This document shows positions 28,562 to 37,888 of a stretch of DNA of 64,000 bases, piece after piece. The stretch covers positions 1,116,001 through 1,180,000 of the forward strand of contig NZ_JAJTSZ010000001.1 in NCBI RefSeq assembly GCF_021440195.1. The letters run 5' to 3'. Source of the stretch: Dyadobacter sp. CY356. GTDB taxonomy: Bacteria > Bacteroidota > Bacteroidia > Cytophagales > Spirosomataceae. Each line of letters begins with the position of its first letter. Positions within the stretch are counted from its first letter, which is position 1. A program made the translations under genes and the position numbers. The notes beneath the pieces were generated by a model. It made no database searches. It saw nothing but the letters and a program-made list of their open reading frames with translations, and was not told the origin of the DNA.

Positions 28562-28690
28562 GTATGTTTTTTATAACGAATGATGAAGCATAATAGACTT
28601 TTCCTTTTCCCCAAAAATTCAGTTTTAATATTTAAACTGTGTTTGAAGAAAGACTCTTGCAGTTGCTCCGCTATTGAAAGAAATGAAAAA

Positions 28691-30307
28691 TTAATGATCT
28701 GGCTGACTACCCTGGGAATTTTCAATTGTACTCATGAACGGCTGCAAATCAAACGCTACCATATTAAGATTTGGCTTTCGATAATACAATTTCCTCCCAA
28801 GCAGTAATGCTGTGGCAGGAATTTCACAATGAGCTACCGGCAAGTTGTCGGCTTTGCTTACAATAAATGTTTCCTTATCGTTGCCAAGAAAACGGAAGTC
28901 AATATTTTCAAAATAGCTCTTATGAATTGAATTTTTATCCAACTGCCCCAGGAATGTGAGATCATTGTTGAATTGTAAAATCTCTCCCGCTTCTGTTAGT
29001 ATATAGTAATGTGCATTGTCAAGGCTCAATTGAGTAAACACTGAGTCTTTTTTGGAAAATAATTCATCTGAAATAAATGAATGCATTTTGTCTCCTTCAG
29101 GCCTGTCAATCGTATTTTTTTTAGTAAGACCTTCAGGCGAAAATTCATGAATTTCCAGTTTGTCACGATACAAGAGGTAAAGTTCATTTCCCTGGACCAT
29201 ATAATCGGTAAAGTAGTTTTTACGTTCACCCCAAACCTTCATGAAAAGCTGCTGACCGGTAGATGCATCAAATGCAGCAATAAATGGTGTTCCGAAACTT
29301 GCCGGAATGCCAAACTTGATCGCATAACCATGATTGATCAAATAGAGTACGTTTCCTTCTTTGAATAAATGTGATTTGCTGGTTTGCTTGTCGTTCAGTT
29401 CGGATGTCCAAAATGTTTTTCCATCCATCGAATGGCAACTGATCCTGTTTTTGGAAGCTAAAAAAACCGTATCATTATTGTAGACTGGATTTGAGGAAAT
29501 TTCAAGAAACATGTTTGTATACCCATCACCGCTATAAGGCACTGCATAACCATAATATGCACCGCCCAATGCGCCGCTGGCAGCACCCAGGGCTACCCCG
29601 GTCAATACCGCCAGGCCCACTTTCTTCATGTCTACCTTCTCTGCATGCGATACCCGGTCGATATCCCAGCCATAACCATCGCTGATTTTCACAAGATGTA
29701 AGCCTGATGATTTGATCAGGGCAGTTTCATGATCCAGCATTTCCAGGTTCTCCCAGCCATAGCTACCTGGAACATTCCTACTCCAGACCGATTTGCCGTT
29801 TTCAAGATCTACCCCCTGCATAAGCTGATATCCTCCTTCCTGCAAATTGTAACACAGAGCCCGGCCTAGTTCAGGGAAAATTTTGAAAGGAACCCCTTTT
29901 GATTTCCATAGGGGCATACCGTTATCGGGATTAAGCCTTTCCAGCTTATTACCTCGTTGCTGGAGCATAACATTGCCCTCCATAATTAAGCAGCTCTGCG
30001 CATATTTGAATTTCTTTTGCCATTTAATCTGTTCGCTGACAGGATTGAAAGTCAGCACTTCGCCCGCATAGGTCCACATTTTCTTATTGGGATTTTTCTT
30101 GCGGAGCATTACTGCAAACGACTCGTCCGACAGTTGGTGTAAATTGTATATAGGCATTCCAAAACTTAATTCTCTGCCCATTAGCGGTGTATTGGTTCTG
30201 AAATCTGTACCTATTTCAAGATTGGCGAATACGGGCTGAATTTTGGATTGTGAAAACGTGCTGAACACAGGGTAAAGCAACAAAAAAAGTAATAAACCCT
30301 TTTTCAT
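28691..30307 (-). CDS. PQQ-like beta-propeller secreted protein with internal glycine-zipper segment
   Basis: A 538-residue protein. The signal peptide ends FSTFSQ (about 1-20). It then has repeated four-stranded blades with the WxxxxxG / PDNGMPLWKS and LENGKSVWSRN motifs of PQQ-like (pyrrolo-quinoline quinone) propeller repeats, as in BamB-like proteins. No cofactor ligands are evident, so it is probably a binding or structural propeller. Residues about 231-257 (VGLAVLTGVALGAASG, then ALGGAYYGY) form a glycine-zipper hydrophobic hairpin inserted between blades, unusual for this fold and possibly membrane-inserting. No operon partner; function unknown. Confidence 0.75.
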   Translation of the reverse strand: MKKGLLLFLLLYPVFSTFSQSKIQPVFANLEIGTDFRTNTPLMGRELSFGMPIYNLHQLSDESFAVMLRKKNPNKKMWTYAGEVLTFNPVSEQIKWQKKFKYAQSCLIMEGNVMLQQRGNKLERLNPDNGMPLWKSKGVPFKIFPELGRALCYNLQEGGYQLMQGVDLENGKSVWSRNVPGSYGWENLEMLDHETALIKSSGLHLVKISDGYGWDIDRVSHAEKVDMKKVGLAVLTGVALGAASGALGGAYYGYAVPYSGDGYTNMFLEISSNPVYNNDTVFLASKNRISCHSMDGKTFWTSELNDKQTSKSHLFKEGNVLYLINHGYAIKFGIPASFGTPFIAAFDASTGQQLFMKVWGERKNYFTDYMVQGNELYLLYRDKLEIHEFSPEGLTKKNTIDRPEGDKMHSFISDELFSKKDSVFTQLSLDNAHYYILTEAGEILQFNNDLTFLGQLDKNSIHKSYFENIDFRFLGNDKETFIVSKADNLPVAHCEIPATALLLGRKLYYRKPNLNMVAFDLQPFMSTIENSQGSQPDH

Positions 30308-30465
30308 AAATTAAGAATAGACTGACAAGAGAGGTGTTTTGATCTGCTAAATATCGAAATAAATTATAGAATATTCTTGTTTAATCCGACGGAATTTATC
30401 TATCCGTGTATACCCTTCTAATTTAATAGGCGATAAAGCTGGAAGTGTTATAGTTAGAGATCAGT

Positions 30466-30609
30466 ATGATACAAACCCCACTTGATACGTGCCTAAATAT
30501 CCTGAAAAATGAAGGTTTTGTTGTACGGAACGTTGATATTGGAAAAGCCACAGATCTGGATATAAAGCTGAATACTAATTCAAGTATTCAAATTCGTCTC
30601 AGGTCTTAA
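30466..30609 (+). CDS. Small ORF, 47 residues, hypothetical
   Basis: Starts ATG (MIQTPLDTCLNILKNEGF) and ends TAA at 30607-30609. The composition is protein-like: an N-terminal helix and a beta hairpin (VVRNVDIGKATDLDIKLNT). It is the only coding-looking element in the gap 30308-30711. Just downstream, an open frame reading TKQRLEMSDAKADLFRLKY (about 30640-30700) may be debris of another gene. No family recognised; it could be a gene fragment. Confidence 0.3.
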   Translation: MIQTPLDTCLNILKNEGFVVRNVDIGKATDLDIKLNTNSSIQIRLRS

Positions 30610-30711
30610 ACAATTAAAATATAACTTTGGATAACGGTAAAACCAAGCAACGGCTCGAAATGTCGGACGCCAAAGCGGATTTATTTCGGCTAAAATACCT
30701 TTCAATAACGA

Positions 30712-31689
30712 TCAAAATAAGAGCTTTTCACCTTGCCATTGCGTGTTGCGTAAAAATTGTTCCCAATTGATAGTCTTGTTGTTTACCTGTCTGCTCCATA
30801 GCAAATCACGATCTTTCCTGAAATAACCGTACTCAACTGCGTATTCTGCCATTCCCAGAATCTCACTGACCAAAAGCTCATTATTTTTAAATTCTGGAAA
30901 ATGAAGCAGCATTTGATTCCGTGTAAACGCTGAACTATACACAGCTTTCCTTCCTGTAACCGCAATAAAGGTATCAATCATCTGCTGAGGGGAAATCATA
31001 TCGCCGATTACCGGTAATGCCTTACCGGAATAACGATTCAAATCAGAGAAAATCTCAAGAACAGCTGGCCCTGTGGCTGTAAGTGGATCAACAAACGGCG
31101 CAAGAAAGTCTTTTGGTAAATAAAAAGGAAACTCTAGTGTGTCGCCAACCAAACAAGGAGGGTAAAACTCCATTAAATTGGTGTAGAAAAAAGCCATGTA
31201 GATAAATGAGCTTGCAATTGGAAGCGTGCGTATATATTCTTCTATTTCGGCCTTGTCGGTAAAATGAGGAGCAAACTTTTTCCCTTTTGTGATTTTATCT
31301 ACATTTTCAAGACTGCTAAAGATAATGTGTTGCACCCCTGCTTCAACGGCTGCGTCGGCAAGCTGTATGCCCAATTCCAGCTCGTGGATCTGCGGAGGTG
31401 CAATGCTTGGCGTCATTAAGAAAACACCATGTGAACCCTGGAATGCTTTTACAAAATCCTTTTTATATCCCAGGTTAAGCGGTGTACTAACGAGTTGAGC
31501 ACCTTGCTCGGCCAAACTCAGCGCCTCGGGCGAATTTACACGGCGGGTAATTCCGCGTACGCGATATTTCCCACTCTGTAAAAGCGTATGTGCAGCACTC
31601 AGTCCTTGCTTGCCCAAAACCCCAACAATGGTGATTAATGGCTTGTCTTTTTGCTTTATTGCCTTATTTGTACTTAAATGAGATGACAT
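30712..31689 (-). CDS. NmrA-family NAD(P)-binding protein
   Basis: A 325-residue Rossmann-fold protein of the atypical short-chain dehydrogenase type (NmrA/NAD(P)H:quinone-oxidoreductase-like). The ATG at 31689 starts MSSHLSTNKAIKQKDK; the dinucleotide-binding loop is GVLGKQGLS (GxxGxxG), followed by a basic residue cluster (RGITRR) that favours NADP. Relatives sense redox state or act as quinone/isoflavone reductases. The divergent HxlR gene very probably regulates it: both promoters share one 100-bp region with an operator at each start site. Confidence 0.9.
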   Translation of the reverse strand: MSSHLSTNKAIKQKDKPLITIVGVLGKQGLSAAHTLLQSGKYRVRGITRRVNSPEALSLAEQGAQLVSTPLNLGYKKDFVKAFQGSHGVFLMTPSIAPPQIHELELGIQLADAAVEAGVQHIIFSSLENVDKITKGKKFAPHFTDKAEIEEYIRTLPIASSFIYMAFFYTNLMEFYPPCLVGDTLEFPFYLPKDFLAPFVDPLTATGPAVLEIFSDLNRYSGKALPVIGDMISPQQMIDTFIAVTGRKAVYSSAFTRNQMLLHFPEFKNNELLVSEILGMAEYAVEYGYFRKDRDLLWSRQVNNKTINWEQFLRNTQWQGEKLLF

Positions 31690-31701
31690 ATAAATTTTGT
31701 T

Positions 31702-31771
31702 AACTATAAAAATTATAGTTGCAAAACTATTTAGAGCATGATACATTTGCAATAACTATCAAAACGGATAG
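31702..31771. promoter_or_regulatory. Interleaved divergent promoters with two operator palindromes (NmrA/HxlR)
   Basis: Plus strand: TTG 31719-31721, 20-bp spacer, TACATTTG 31742-31749. Minus strand: TTG (CAA at 31750-31752), 20-bp spacer, TAGTTTTG (31729-31722). Both fit the Bacteroidota TTG-N20-TAnnTTTG pattern exactly. At the expected minus start site lies the perfect palindrome AACTATAA-AAA-TTATAGTT (31702-31720). At the expected plus start site lies CTATC-AAAACG-GATAG (31756-31771), sharing the core CTAT/ATAG. The simplest reading is one HxlR dimer site on each promoter. Confidence 0.8.
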
Positions 31772-31789
31772 GTCAAAAACAGCTGTAGT

Positions 31790-32167
31790 GTGAAAACAGA
31801 ATGTATTGGTGATTATGTAAAACTAAAAGGGAAAGCCTATCCCTGTACGGTGAGCCTTGCGATGGATTTGATAGGTGGCAAATGGAAAGCAGTGATTCTC
31901 TATCATTTGAAAGACACTGAAAAACGTTATAACGAGCTTCGAAAGCAGCTACCGCATATCACTGAAATGACTTTGAGTTTACAGTTGAAACAACTGGAAA
32001 CTGATGGCTTAGTATTAAGACAAGTATATGGTGAAAAACCTCCAATCAAGGTTATTTATAGTCTAACAGATTTCGGAAGGACATTTATACCGGTCTTGAA
32101 TACCATTACCACGTGGGGGAACCAAATCGTCTCAGAAAAGGGCGAATTTGTCAGCAACTCCTTTTAG
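31790..32167 (+). CDS. HxlR-family transcriptional regulator
   Basis: A 125-residue winged-helix repressor/activator that starts at GTG (31790). The HxlR signature is clear: CTVSLAMDLIGGKWKAVILYHL, the recognition helix area LPHITEMTLSLQLKQLE and the wing GLVLRQVYGEKPPIKVIYSLT. The Cys near the start of the domain (YPCTVSLAM) is the residue that senses electrophiles or oxidants in several relatives, so a redox response is plausible. Divergent from the NmrA-family gene, sharing its promoter region and two putative operators. Confidence 0.93.
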   Translation: MKTECIGDYVKLKGKAYPCTVSLAMDLIGGKWKAVILYHLKDTEKRYNELRKQLPHITEMTLSLQLKQLETDGLVLRQVYGEKPPIKVIYSLTDFGRTFIPVLNTITTWGNQIVSEKGEFVSNSF

Positions 32168-32295
32168 TTATATCGTCACGACAAAGGAAGCTTTAAATGG
32201 TTCAGCCGTTAATATCGAGTCAGCGATTGAGCGACGGCTAATCATGGTAAGAATAGCAATAGAAAAAAAGCATACTGAAACAATACAGAACGCAG

Positions 32296-32907
32296 TTAAT
32301 GAAAATCTTTATAGATTTGAACTTTGTTAATCAATCCTATAACATTTTCCACATTAAATTTTTTAAAAAGCCTTGATTTGTAGGTACTTATTGTTGAAAT
32401 CTTTAGGTTAAGATGTGAGGCGATTTCCTTGGTAAACTTACCTTCGATCAATTGATGCAGTACCTCTTGTTCTCTGACAGATAATTGCGAGAATATATCG
32501 GTTGATATCGGTGCGGCACTTATTGCCAATGAAGATGAAGAATTGAAAAGCAATTTTTTGATCCATAAAACCAACTCTTTTTCACTATCAACCTTTGATA
32601 CAAAACCATCGGCCCCTGCCTGTAAATAATGAGAGGCGTATATATCACCTTCCAAGGCGGTAAAAACCAAAATTTTAACCTCTGACTGTATTTCTCGAAG
32701 TTTTTTTATCATTTTGCTGTTTTTACCACCTGGTATGTTGATATCTAGTATGATCAGATCGAAGTGATCTTTGCTTAGGTTCCTAAGCGCAGTTTGGAAA
32801 TCCGAAGCAAAACTCAGTATCATTGATCCAAAAGAATCTTTAAGCAGAATTTCTAATCCCATCTGCACAATCACTTGATCTTCTACAATTAAAATTTTTT
32901 CTGCCAT
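32296..32907 (-). CDS. Response regulator, NarL/LuxR type
   Basis: A 203-residue two-domain regulator starting at the ATG at 32907 (MAEKILIVEDQ). The receiver domain (about 1-120) has the acidic pocket ED and phospho-acceptor Asp55 (LIILDINIPGG). The C-terminal LuxR helix-turn-helix (about 140-200) reads LSVREQEVLHQLIEGKFTKEIASHL. No histidine kinase gene is adjacent, so it is an orphan; the cognate kinase lies elsewhere. The C-terminus converges with hxlR. Confidence 0.92.
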   Translation of the reverse strand: MAEKILIVEDQVIVQMGLEILLKDSFGSMILSFASDFQTALRNLSKDHFDLIILDINIPGGKNSKMIKKLREIQSEVKILVFTALEGDIYASHYLQAGADGFVSKVDSEKELVLWIKKLLFNSSSSLAISAAPISTDIFSQLSVREQEVLHQLIEGKFTKEIASHLNLKISTISTYKSRLFKKFNVENVIGLINKVQIYKDFH

Positions 32908-33237
32908 GTTAAAAAATGAATATACACCAGCGTGCATATTAGATTCAGATCGTATTTGAGTGCAGATTGTAAATACTCAATCTCACATACAAAAGTGTAT
33001 CAAAAAATTAATAGCCTACTTCTTTATTCTTTTATCAGTTACGTTAGAATTGATAGAGGAGGGGATCTCAAAAATGATCCAGCCGAATTTAATTTATCGC
33101 AGGACTAAACTTTGGATGAAGGAGGGCAAATTCACCCAAAGTTCGTTTGCAGACAATTTAACATTAATACAATACACCGCCGTAAGAGGCATGCAAAGCA
33201 ACGAAGGTGTGTGTATCGTGGCACAGGGATTGATAAT
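32908..33237. other. Intergenic, no gene supported
   Basis: Holds the promoter region of the response regulator (right side of 32907). A plus-strand open frame at 32960-33241 begins at TTG, overlaps the stop of the T9SS protein and has no recognisable content, so it is not called. Confidence 0.5.
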
Positions 33238-34728
33238 TTAATGGTTTATTAAAATCTTCTTCGATTCTGCTAAGCCTGAGCTGTAAACGATGCGAACGAA
33301 ATAAGTCCCATTGTCCAAGCTACGCACATCGACATATTTTTTTGCTGGCAAACCTTGTGCTTTTTGTCTTCCATTTTGATCAAATACATCGATCGCTGAA
33401 ATAGCTTGTCTGTCAGGCGAGTCAATGAATACTTTATCGGATACAGGATTTGGGTAGATCACTAAGGAAGAAGAGCTTTTAAAATTAAGACTAACAATAC
33501 GGCTATAAGCGAAGGTTTCATCCTGATCTATCATTTTAAGTCTGTAAAGATTTTGTCCCGTAAGCGGTGCATTATCCTTGAATGAATACTGAGCTAATGT
33601 TGAACTCTGCTTTAAGGCATTGATGGTTCCAATCTTTTCCCATGTTTTACCGCTGCCACTTCTTTGTATTTCGAAACGGTCACTGTTGGTCTCCGAGGTG
33701 GTCGACCATTCCAGGCGTGACACATTTTCATCATTAACGGCAGTGAAAGATGTGAGCGTAACGGGCAAGGCTCCTGACGCGTAAGTATATACCACACATG
33801 CACCTGCGCTTACATACGTTTGAACAAAGGTTTCAAGATTGCCACTACCAATAACTGCCACCGAGCTTTGTGCTACGGTTGGAATTGAGAATGTTGCATT
33901 TTGTGGCCCTACAAAATTGTTTGTAATTTGGGTTGCATTTGTTACCGACCGAGTATTTGTAGAAAAAGAAGCCTGATTAAAAAATGAGTCACCTGAAATG
34001 CCATCGTAATCTCTGACTCCGTCGAAATTGCCTAATTGACCATTCAAGGTCACATCGCTGGTCATTGTCAAAGAAGATCCAACCGGAAGTGTCATAGTGA
34101 CCTTGCCTGCTGCGGTAATGGTATAACCATTAGCTGTTGCCGTATTTTCTATGCCGATGGTCGGGTGAAAAACAGATTCAGCAGCAAATATCCTTACGTT
34201 GAGCGGTACTGGCGTTACCGTTGATTTCGGCAGCGTCAAAACATCGCTCCATTCTGTCACCAGCGTTGCTTTATTTGTGCAGTAGGTTATTGTATTTTCC
34301 TGAGCAACCAGTCCAAGACCAAAATTAGAAATCGCTTCGTTGTTGCCGACTGAGAATACATCGGTAAAATTATCATCTCCGGCAGAGCTATTGATCAAGG
34401 GATCACTACCCGCTCGCAAGGGGGCTGGGCTAAATCCTTCGGCTGGATAAACAAACTCAATTTGATAGGTTCCCGCGTTTGCTTTCAAACTGTACTGTCC
34501 GGTCGCATCACTCAGTGCGGTTGCTACAACGAGCTGGGACTGCGCGTCTAGCAGCTTTACCAAAATTCCGGCAAGTTTCTTTTCTGATGAGGCCCGAAGT
34601 CCATTAACAGGTTTTTCATCTTGCCAGATTACACCACTTACAGTGCTGGTTAGATCTGGTGCCTGCGCAGATGTCAACTGGCTAAGCGCAACTAAAAGCG
34701 CACTGATAGTAAAAGTTCTTCCAATCAT
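33238..34728 (-). CDS. Secreted protein with SdrD-B-like domain and T9SS C-terminal sorting domain
   Basis: A 496-residue exported protein; ATG at 34728 gives the signal MIGRTFTISALLVALSQLTSAQA. About 25-135: SdrD B-like Ig domain (TVSGVIWQDEKPVNG to FVYPAEGF). About 140-310: an all-beta domain resembling the choice-of-anchor E type (VTEWSDVLTLPKST). About 325-410: a fibronectin-like region with LEWSTTSETNSDRFEIQRS. About 420-496: Por secretion tail (VIYPNPVSDKVFI to FVRIVYSSGLAESKKILI). It should cross the outer membrane by type IX secretion and attach to the cell surface. A palindrome overlaps its promoter. Exact role unknown; adhesion or matrix is a guess. Confidence 0.88.
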   Translation of the reverse strand: MIGRTFTISALLVALSQLTSAQAPDLTSTVSGVIWQDEKPVNGLRASSEKKLAGILVKLLDAQSQLVVATALSDATGQYSLKANAGTYQIEFVYPAEGFSPAPLRAGSDPLINSSAGDDNFTDVFSVGNNEAISNFGLGLVAQENTITYCTNKATLVTEWSDVLTLPKSTVTPVPLNVRIFAAESVFHPTIGIENTATANGYTITAAGKVTMTLPVGSSLTMTSDVTLNGQLGNFDGVRDYDGISGDSFFNQASFSTNTRSVTNATQITNNFVGPQNATFSIPTVAQSSVAVIGSGNLETFVQTYVSAGACVVYTYASGALPVTLTSFTAVNDENVSRLEWSTTSETNSDRFEIQRSGSGKTWEKIGTINALKQSSTLAQYSFKDNAPLTGQNLYRLKMIDQDETFAYSRIVSLNFKSSSSLVIYPNPVSDKVFIDSPDRQAISAIDVFDQNGRQKAQGLPAKKYVDVRSLDNGTYFVRIVYSSGLAESKKILINH

Positions 34729-34740
34729 GATAAATAATTT

Positions 34741-34765
34741 TAGTGATAGAGTAAAAGTATCACTA
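34741..34765 (-). promoter_or_regulatory. Palindrome overlapping the promoter of the T9SS protein gene
   Basis: TAGTGATA (34741-34748) and TATCACTA (34758-34765) form a perfect 8-bp inverted repeat with a 9-bp spacer. On the minus strand the spacer holds TACTTTTA, close to the -7 element TAnnTTTG, with a TTG about 21 bp upstream. A repressor bound here would cover the start of transcription. It ends 13 bp from the ATG. Confidence 0.5.
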
Positions 34766-35360
34766 CACACCTATTCGATGCAAGCCGGTTACATCGGAAT
34801 TATTCAATTTTTGATCATTTCAGACCATATTGACATCTTTCTATATTTACCATAGTAATTATTCTACGAGTGCTTGTAATTGCTTATTGATTGCGGGTTT
34901 AATCGTTTTATTTTTCGTATTTTTTAAAATAAGTAAGTCGAATCTCAGCTGAGATTTACATTTATATTATTGGTTTTTTATTATTTAGTGAGACAATAAT
35001 ATATGATGCTGACAAACTTGATGGTCATTCGATTCACTTGGGATCTTTTGTTTATAAGAATGATATATATTCTGAATAATTTAATTTAATTAATTTATTT
35101 AAGAGCTTTTCCAACCTTACTTTAAGCCGCCAGCCGCCTGCTTGGTATTAATTTTTTTTATGGATTTCGTAGCCAGGAACACTCAGAACTAACCAATGAT
35201 GCATTACGTGTAAAGACTACGTTAATACATCAAGCATTGCACCGACAAGCCAAGTTGATGAAGATTCCAATTGCTTTTTATATACAGATATTGTTTTTTA
35301 AGGGGAATGGCAGATAGTATTTACCTACCAAGGACTAAAAAGAAAACAACGATTCCGACA
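34766..35360. other. AT-rich intergenic region, nothing recognisable
   Basis: Almost 600 bases without a gene, strongly AT-rich between about 34860 and 35100. It lies between the 5' end of the T9SS gene and the 3' end of the AraC gene, both on the minus strand. No clear hairpin terminator, tRNA or repeat was found. Confidence 0.5.
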
Positions 35361-36323
35361 CTATTGGAGCGAAAATCTTTTGGGTTTCATACCTACATGT
35401 TCTTCAAATACACGGGTAAAATGTCCTAAGTTTGAAAATCCCATTTCATATCCTACCTCCGAGACTGAGAGCCTGCGCTCTTTAAGCAGTCTGGCCGCCT
35501 CCTTCATCCGGAAGCTCTGGTAATAGTTGAAAATACTTTCACCAAAGATCTGTTTAAACAAACGCTTCAGTTTGGATTTGCTCATCAGGGCTTGCCTGGC
35601 AAGATCCTCTAACACTGGAGGCGTTGATAGATCGATGAGTATCTTAGCTCTGATTTGGTAAACCTTTTCAGCATCTATTTCATTAATAGCCTGCATAGAA
35701 GTGTTCTGTCTTTTTAATAGCTCTGCAAACACCAAGCATATCAATTCCTCCGCTTTTAACCGGTAATAAAGGTGGTTTAGTGTTTCAGGTATATCGTTCT
35801 CAGTAATTTCGATTGCAACCTTCTGAATTCTGGGTGTTATAATTTCTTCGAAAAGTATCGGCTCCTGATTTTTTAGCAGGGTTTGCAAAATGGAATTTTC
35901 GATCTGGTTGCCCAACAGCATCTTTAAATCTGAAACATATATTGCTACCAGGATGGATCTGAAATTTGTATGACTGGGATAAAACATTTCTAGGTTCAAT
36001 CTTCCTTTACCAATTTGCACAGATGGTAAATTTTGGATATTTGCCCGCTCCATGCTTTGATTTGTAGGTAAGAGAATGTTATTAAAAGACATCAATACTC
36101 TTTCATGGGGATTAAGGTTAAAATTCCTTTTGATCAAAAGGCCCTCATTGAATTCACAATCTCTAATCATCATTCCAATGGAATTGCCAAGTGAGAAACC
36201 TCGGAGATAGCCTTTTCCCTTTTTCTCAGGAACCTTCAAATATCCATTTTGGTAAGTTGCACCCAACACCTCAGCCAACTTATCAAGCACATTTTCCGGT
36301 TCGTTTACATTTAATTCCAACAT
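35361..36323 (-). CDS. AraC-family transcriptional regulator
   Basis: A 320-residue regulator with an N-terminal sensing region of about 210 residues without a clear domain match and a C-terminal AraC domain (about 225-318). The two helix-turn-helix motifs appear in LARQALMSKSKLKRLFKQIFG and YEMGFSNLGHFTRVFEEHVGMKPKRF. It is transcribed divergently from the FAD monooxygenase gene, 170 bp apart, which is its probable target. Effector unknown. Confidence 0.9.
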   Translation of the reverse strand: MLELNVNEPENVLDKLAEVLGATYQNGYLKVPEKKGKGYLRGFSLGNSIGMMIRDCEFNEGLLIKRNFNLNPHERVLMSFNNILLPTNQSMERANIQNLPSVQIGKGRLNLEMFYPSHTNFRSILVAIYVSDLKMLLGNQIENSILQTLLKNQEPILFEEIITPRIQKVAIEITENDIPETLNHLYYRLKAEELICLVFAELLKRQNTSMQAINEIDAEKVYQIRAKILIDLSTPPVLEDLARQALMSKSKLKRLFKQIFGESIFNYYQSFRMKEAARLLKERRLSVSEVGYEMGFSNLGHFTRVFEEHVGMKPKRFSLQ

Positions 36324-36493
36324 AGAGCTTTTGCGACTAAAATTTGGCCTAATGTAACTAATTTACTCTTAGATTACCTTATACTTTTGAGCATCAAAAA
36401 CTAAATGCTATTGGATTGGTCGCTAATATGGTATTTGATCAAGCTCAAAGCATGCATTAAACAAATTTTATTAACCGCGAATAACAAAAGATT

Positions 36494-37603
36494 ATGGCTA
36501 TGAAAACAGGGTCAGTTTTAGTATCAGGTGCGAGTATAGCAGGATTGACTATGGCTTATTGGATGAACCACTATGGTTATGATGTTACGATTGTAGAGAT
36601 TGGGCATCAGCCAAGGCGGGGCGGTACACCCATTGACGTACGTGGTGAGGCACTGGATTGTGCCAGACGCATGGGTATACTGGATGCGATTAAAAAAGCC
36701 AAATTGCCGACCAAAGGATTGAAGTTTATGAATGAGCAAAATGAGCTACAAGGTACCATGTTGGTAGAACAGATTGGAGCTATAACGCCCGATGATACAG
36801 AAATCCGTAGGGATGATCTGGTGGATATATTATACGCAAAGGTTAGGAATAGCGTCAATTATAAATTCGCTAATCGCATTACTCAACTCGAGCAAAACGC
36901 AGAATATGTCAACGTTAGTTTTGAGGATAAAACTTTTGGTACTTATGATTTTGTGATTGGCGCCGACGGCATTCACTCCGGTGTGAGAAAACTGACATTT
37001 GGTAAAGAAGAGCAGTTCACTCACTTTCTGAATTTTTATTTTTCGGTCTTTACCGTTGATGGCAGTTTGGGTGAACAAAATTATGCCCATATGTATAACA
37101 CACCAAACAACATGGCCACCGTGTATTTTTATAATAAGGATTCAGCCGATACACTTTTAGCATTCAGGGCTTCTAACCAAATAACGTTCGACCGCTACAA
37201 TATTGAGCAGCAAAAGCAAATTGTGATTGATGCCTTTGAAGGCATTGGATGGAAGCTGCCGCAGCTATTGGAAGAATTAAAAGTAGCAGATACTTTTTAC
37301 CTGGATCAGGGTTGTCAAATTAAAATGCCTACCTGGACAAGTGGTCGGGTGGCGCTCATTGGTGATGCAGGCTATGCACCTGCATTTCCAACAGGAATGG
37401 GCAGTACGCTGGCTATACATGGTGCTTCAATCTTAGCAGATGCCATAGCAGAATGTGGTAATCATCAAACTGCATTCGAAATTTACAATGAAACCTTTCG
37501 GCCCATTGTAGAAAAGCTGCAAGCAACTGTATACGATGGTATATCGTTTGTGCTTCCGCCAACCATTGATAAGATTTACGCGCGAAATAAAATGGGAGAA
37601 TAA
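36494..37603 (+). CDS. FAD-dependent monooxygenase (TetX/PHBH-like)
   Basis: A 369-residue group A flavoprotein monooxygenase. The FAD-binding N-terminus reads VLVSGASIAGLTMAYWM (GxxxxG variant of the Rossmann loop) with the acidic strand end VTIVEIG. The DG motif (DFVIGADGIHSGVRK) and the GD motif (GRVALIGDAGYAPAFPTGMG) are intact, so it is expected to use NAD(P)H and O2 to hydroxylate an organic substrate. The family includes antibiotic-modifying enzymes such as TetX as well as catabolic hydroxylases; identity to any of them cannot be claimed. MKTGS at the third codon is an alternative start. Divergent from the AraC gene. Confidence 0.9.
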   Translation: MAMKTGSVLVSGASIAGLTMAYWMNHYGYDVTIVEIGHQPRRGGTPIDVRGEALDCARRMGILDAIKKAKLPTKGLKFMNEQNELQGTMLVEQIGAITPDDTEIRRDDLVDILYAKVRNSVNYKFANRITQLEQNAEYVNVSFEDKTFGTYDFVIGADGIHSGVRKLTFGKEEQFTHFLNFYFSVFTVDGSLGEQNYAHMYNTPNNMATVYFYNKDSADTLLAFRASNQITFDRYNIEQQKQIVIDAFEGIGWKLPQLLEELKVADTFYLDQGCQIKMPTWTSGRVALIGDAGYAPAFPTGMGSTLAIHGASILADAIAECGNHQTAFEIYNETFRPIVEKLQATVYDGISFVLPPTIDKIYARNKMGE

Positions 37604-37794
37604 AATATCAGGCGGCAATCAATATCTCAGTCAACTTTCTGTTATTATCTTTTTTGTTAGCAATCAATCTTATAACAAAATGCGAATTGAACTGCTTTGT
37701 TGACCGCATATACATAGTTTAGGGTAATTTTCTTTTTGCAGGGCATACGCCTTAACTAAACAGATTATAAAATACAATGTAAGCCTCATTAAAA

Positions 37795-37833
37795 CGTGTG
37801 GCAAAACTGTGTTAATCCGAGTTTTGCCACACG
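37795..37833. terminator. Terminator hairpin between convergent genes
   Basis: A perfect 14-bp stem, CGTGTGGCAAAACT (37795-37808) with its complement at 37820-37833, around an 11-nt loop. It is followed on the minus strand by TTTTAAT, so it best serves the minus-strand oxidoreductase gene, but it lies between two convergent genes and may stop both. Confidence 0.8.
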
Positions 37834-37888
37834 AAATTGTCCTAAACTAGTGTGCTGTTTTTCTTTCTGAGTTAACACAAATTCTAGG

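Noticed and set aside
32960..33241. Plus-strand ORF of 93 residues
   Set aside because: TTG start, overlaps the stop of the T9SS gene, no domain, and the composition looks random.
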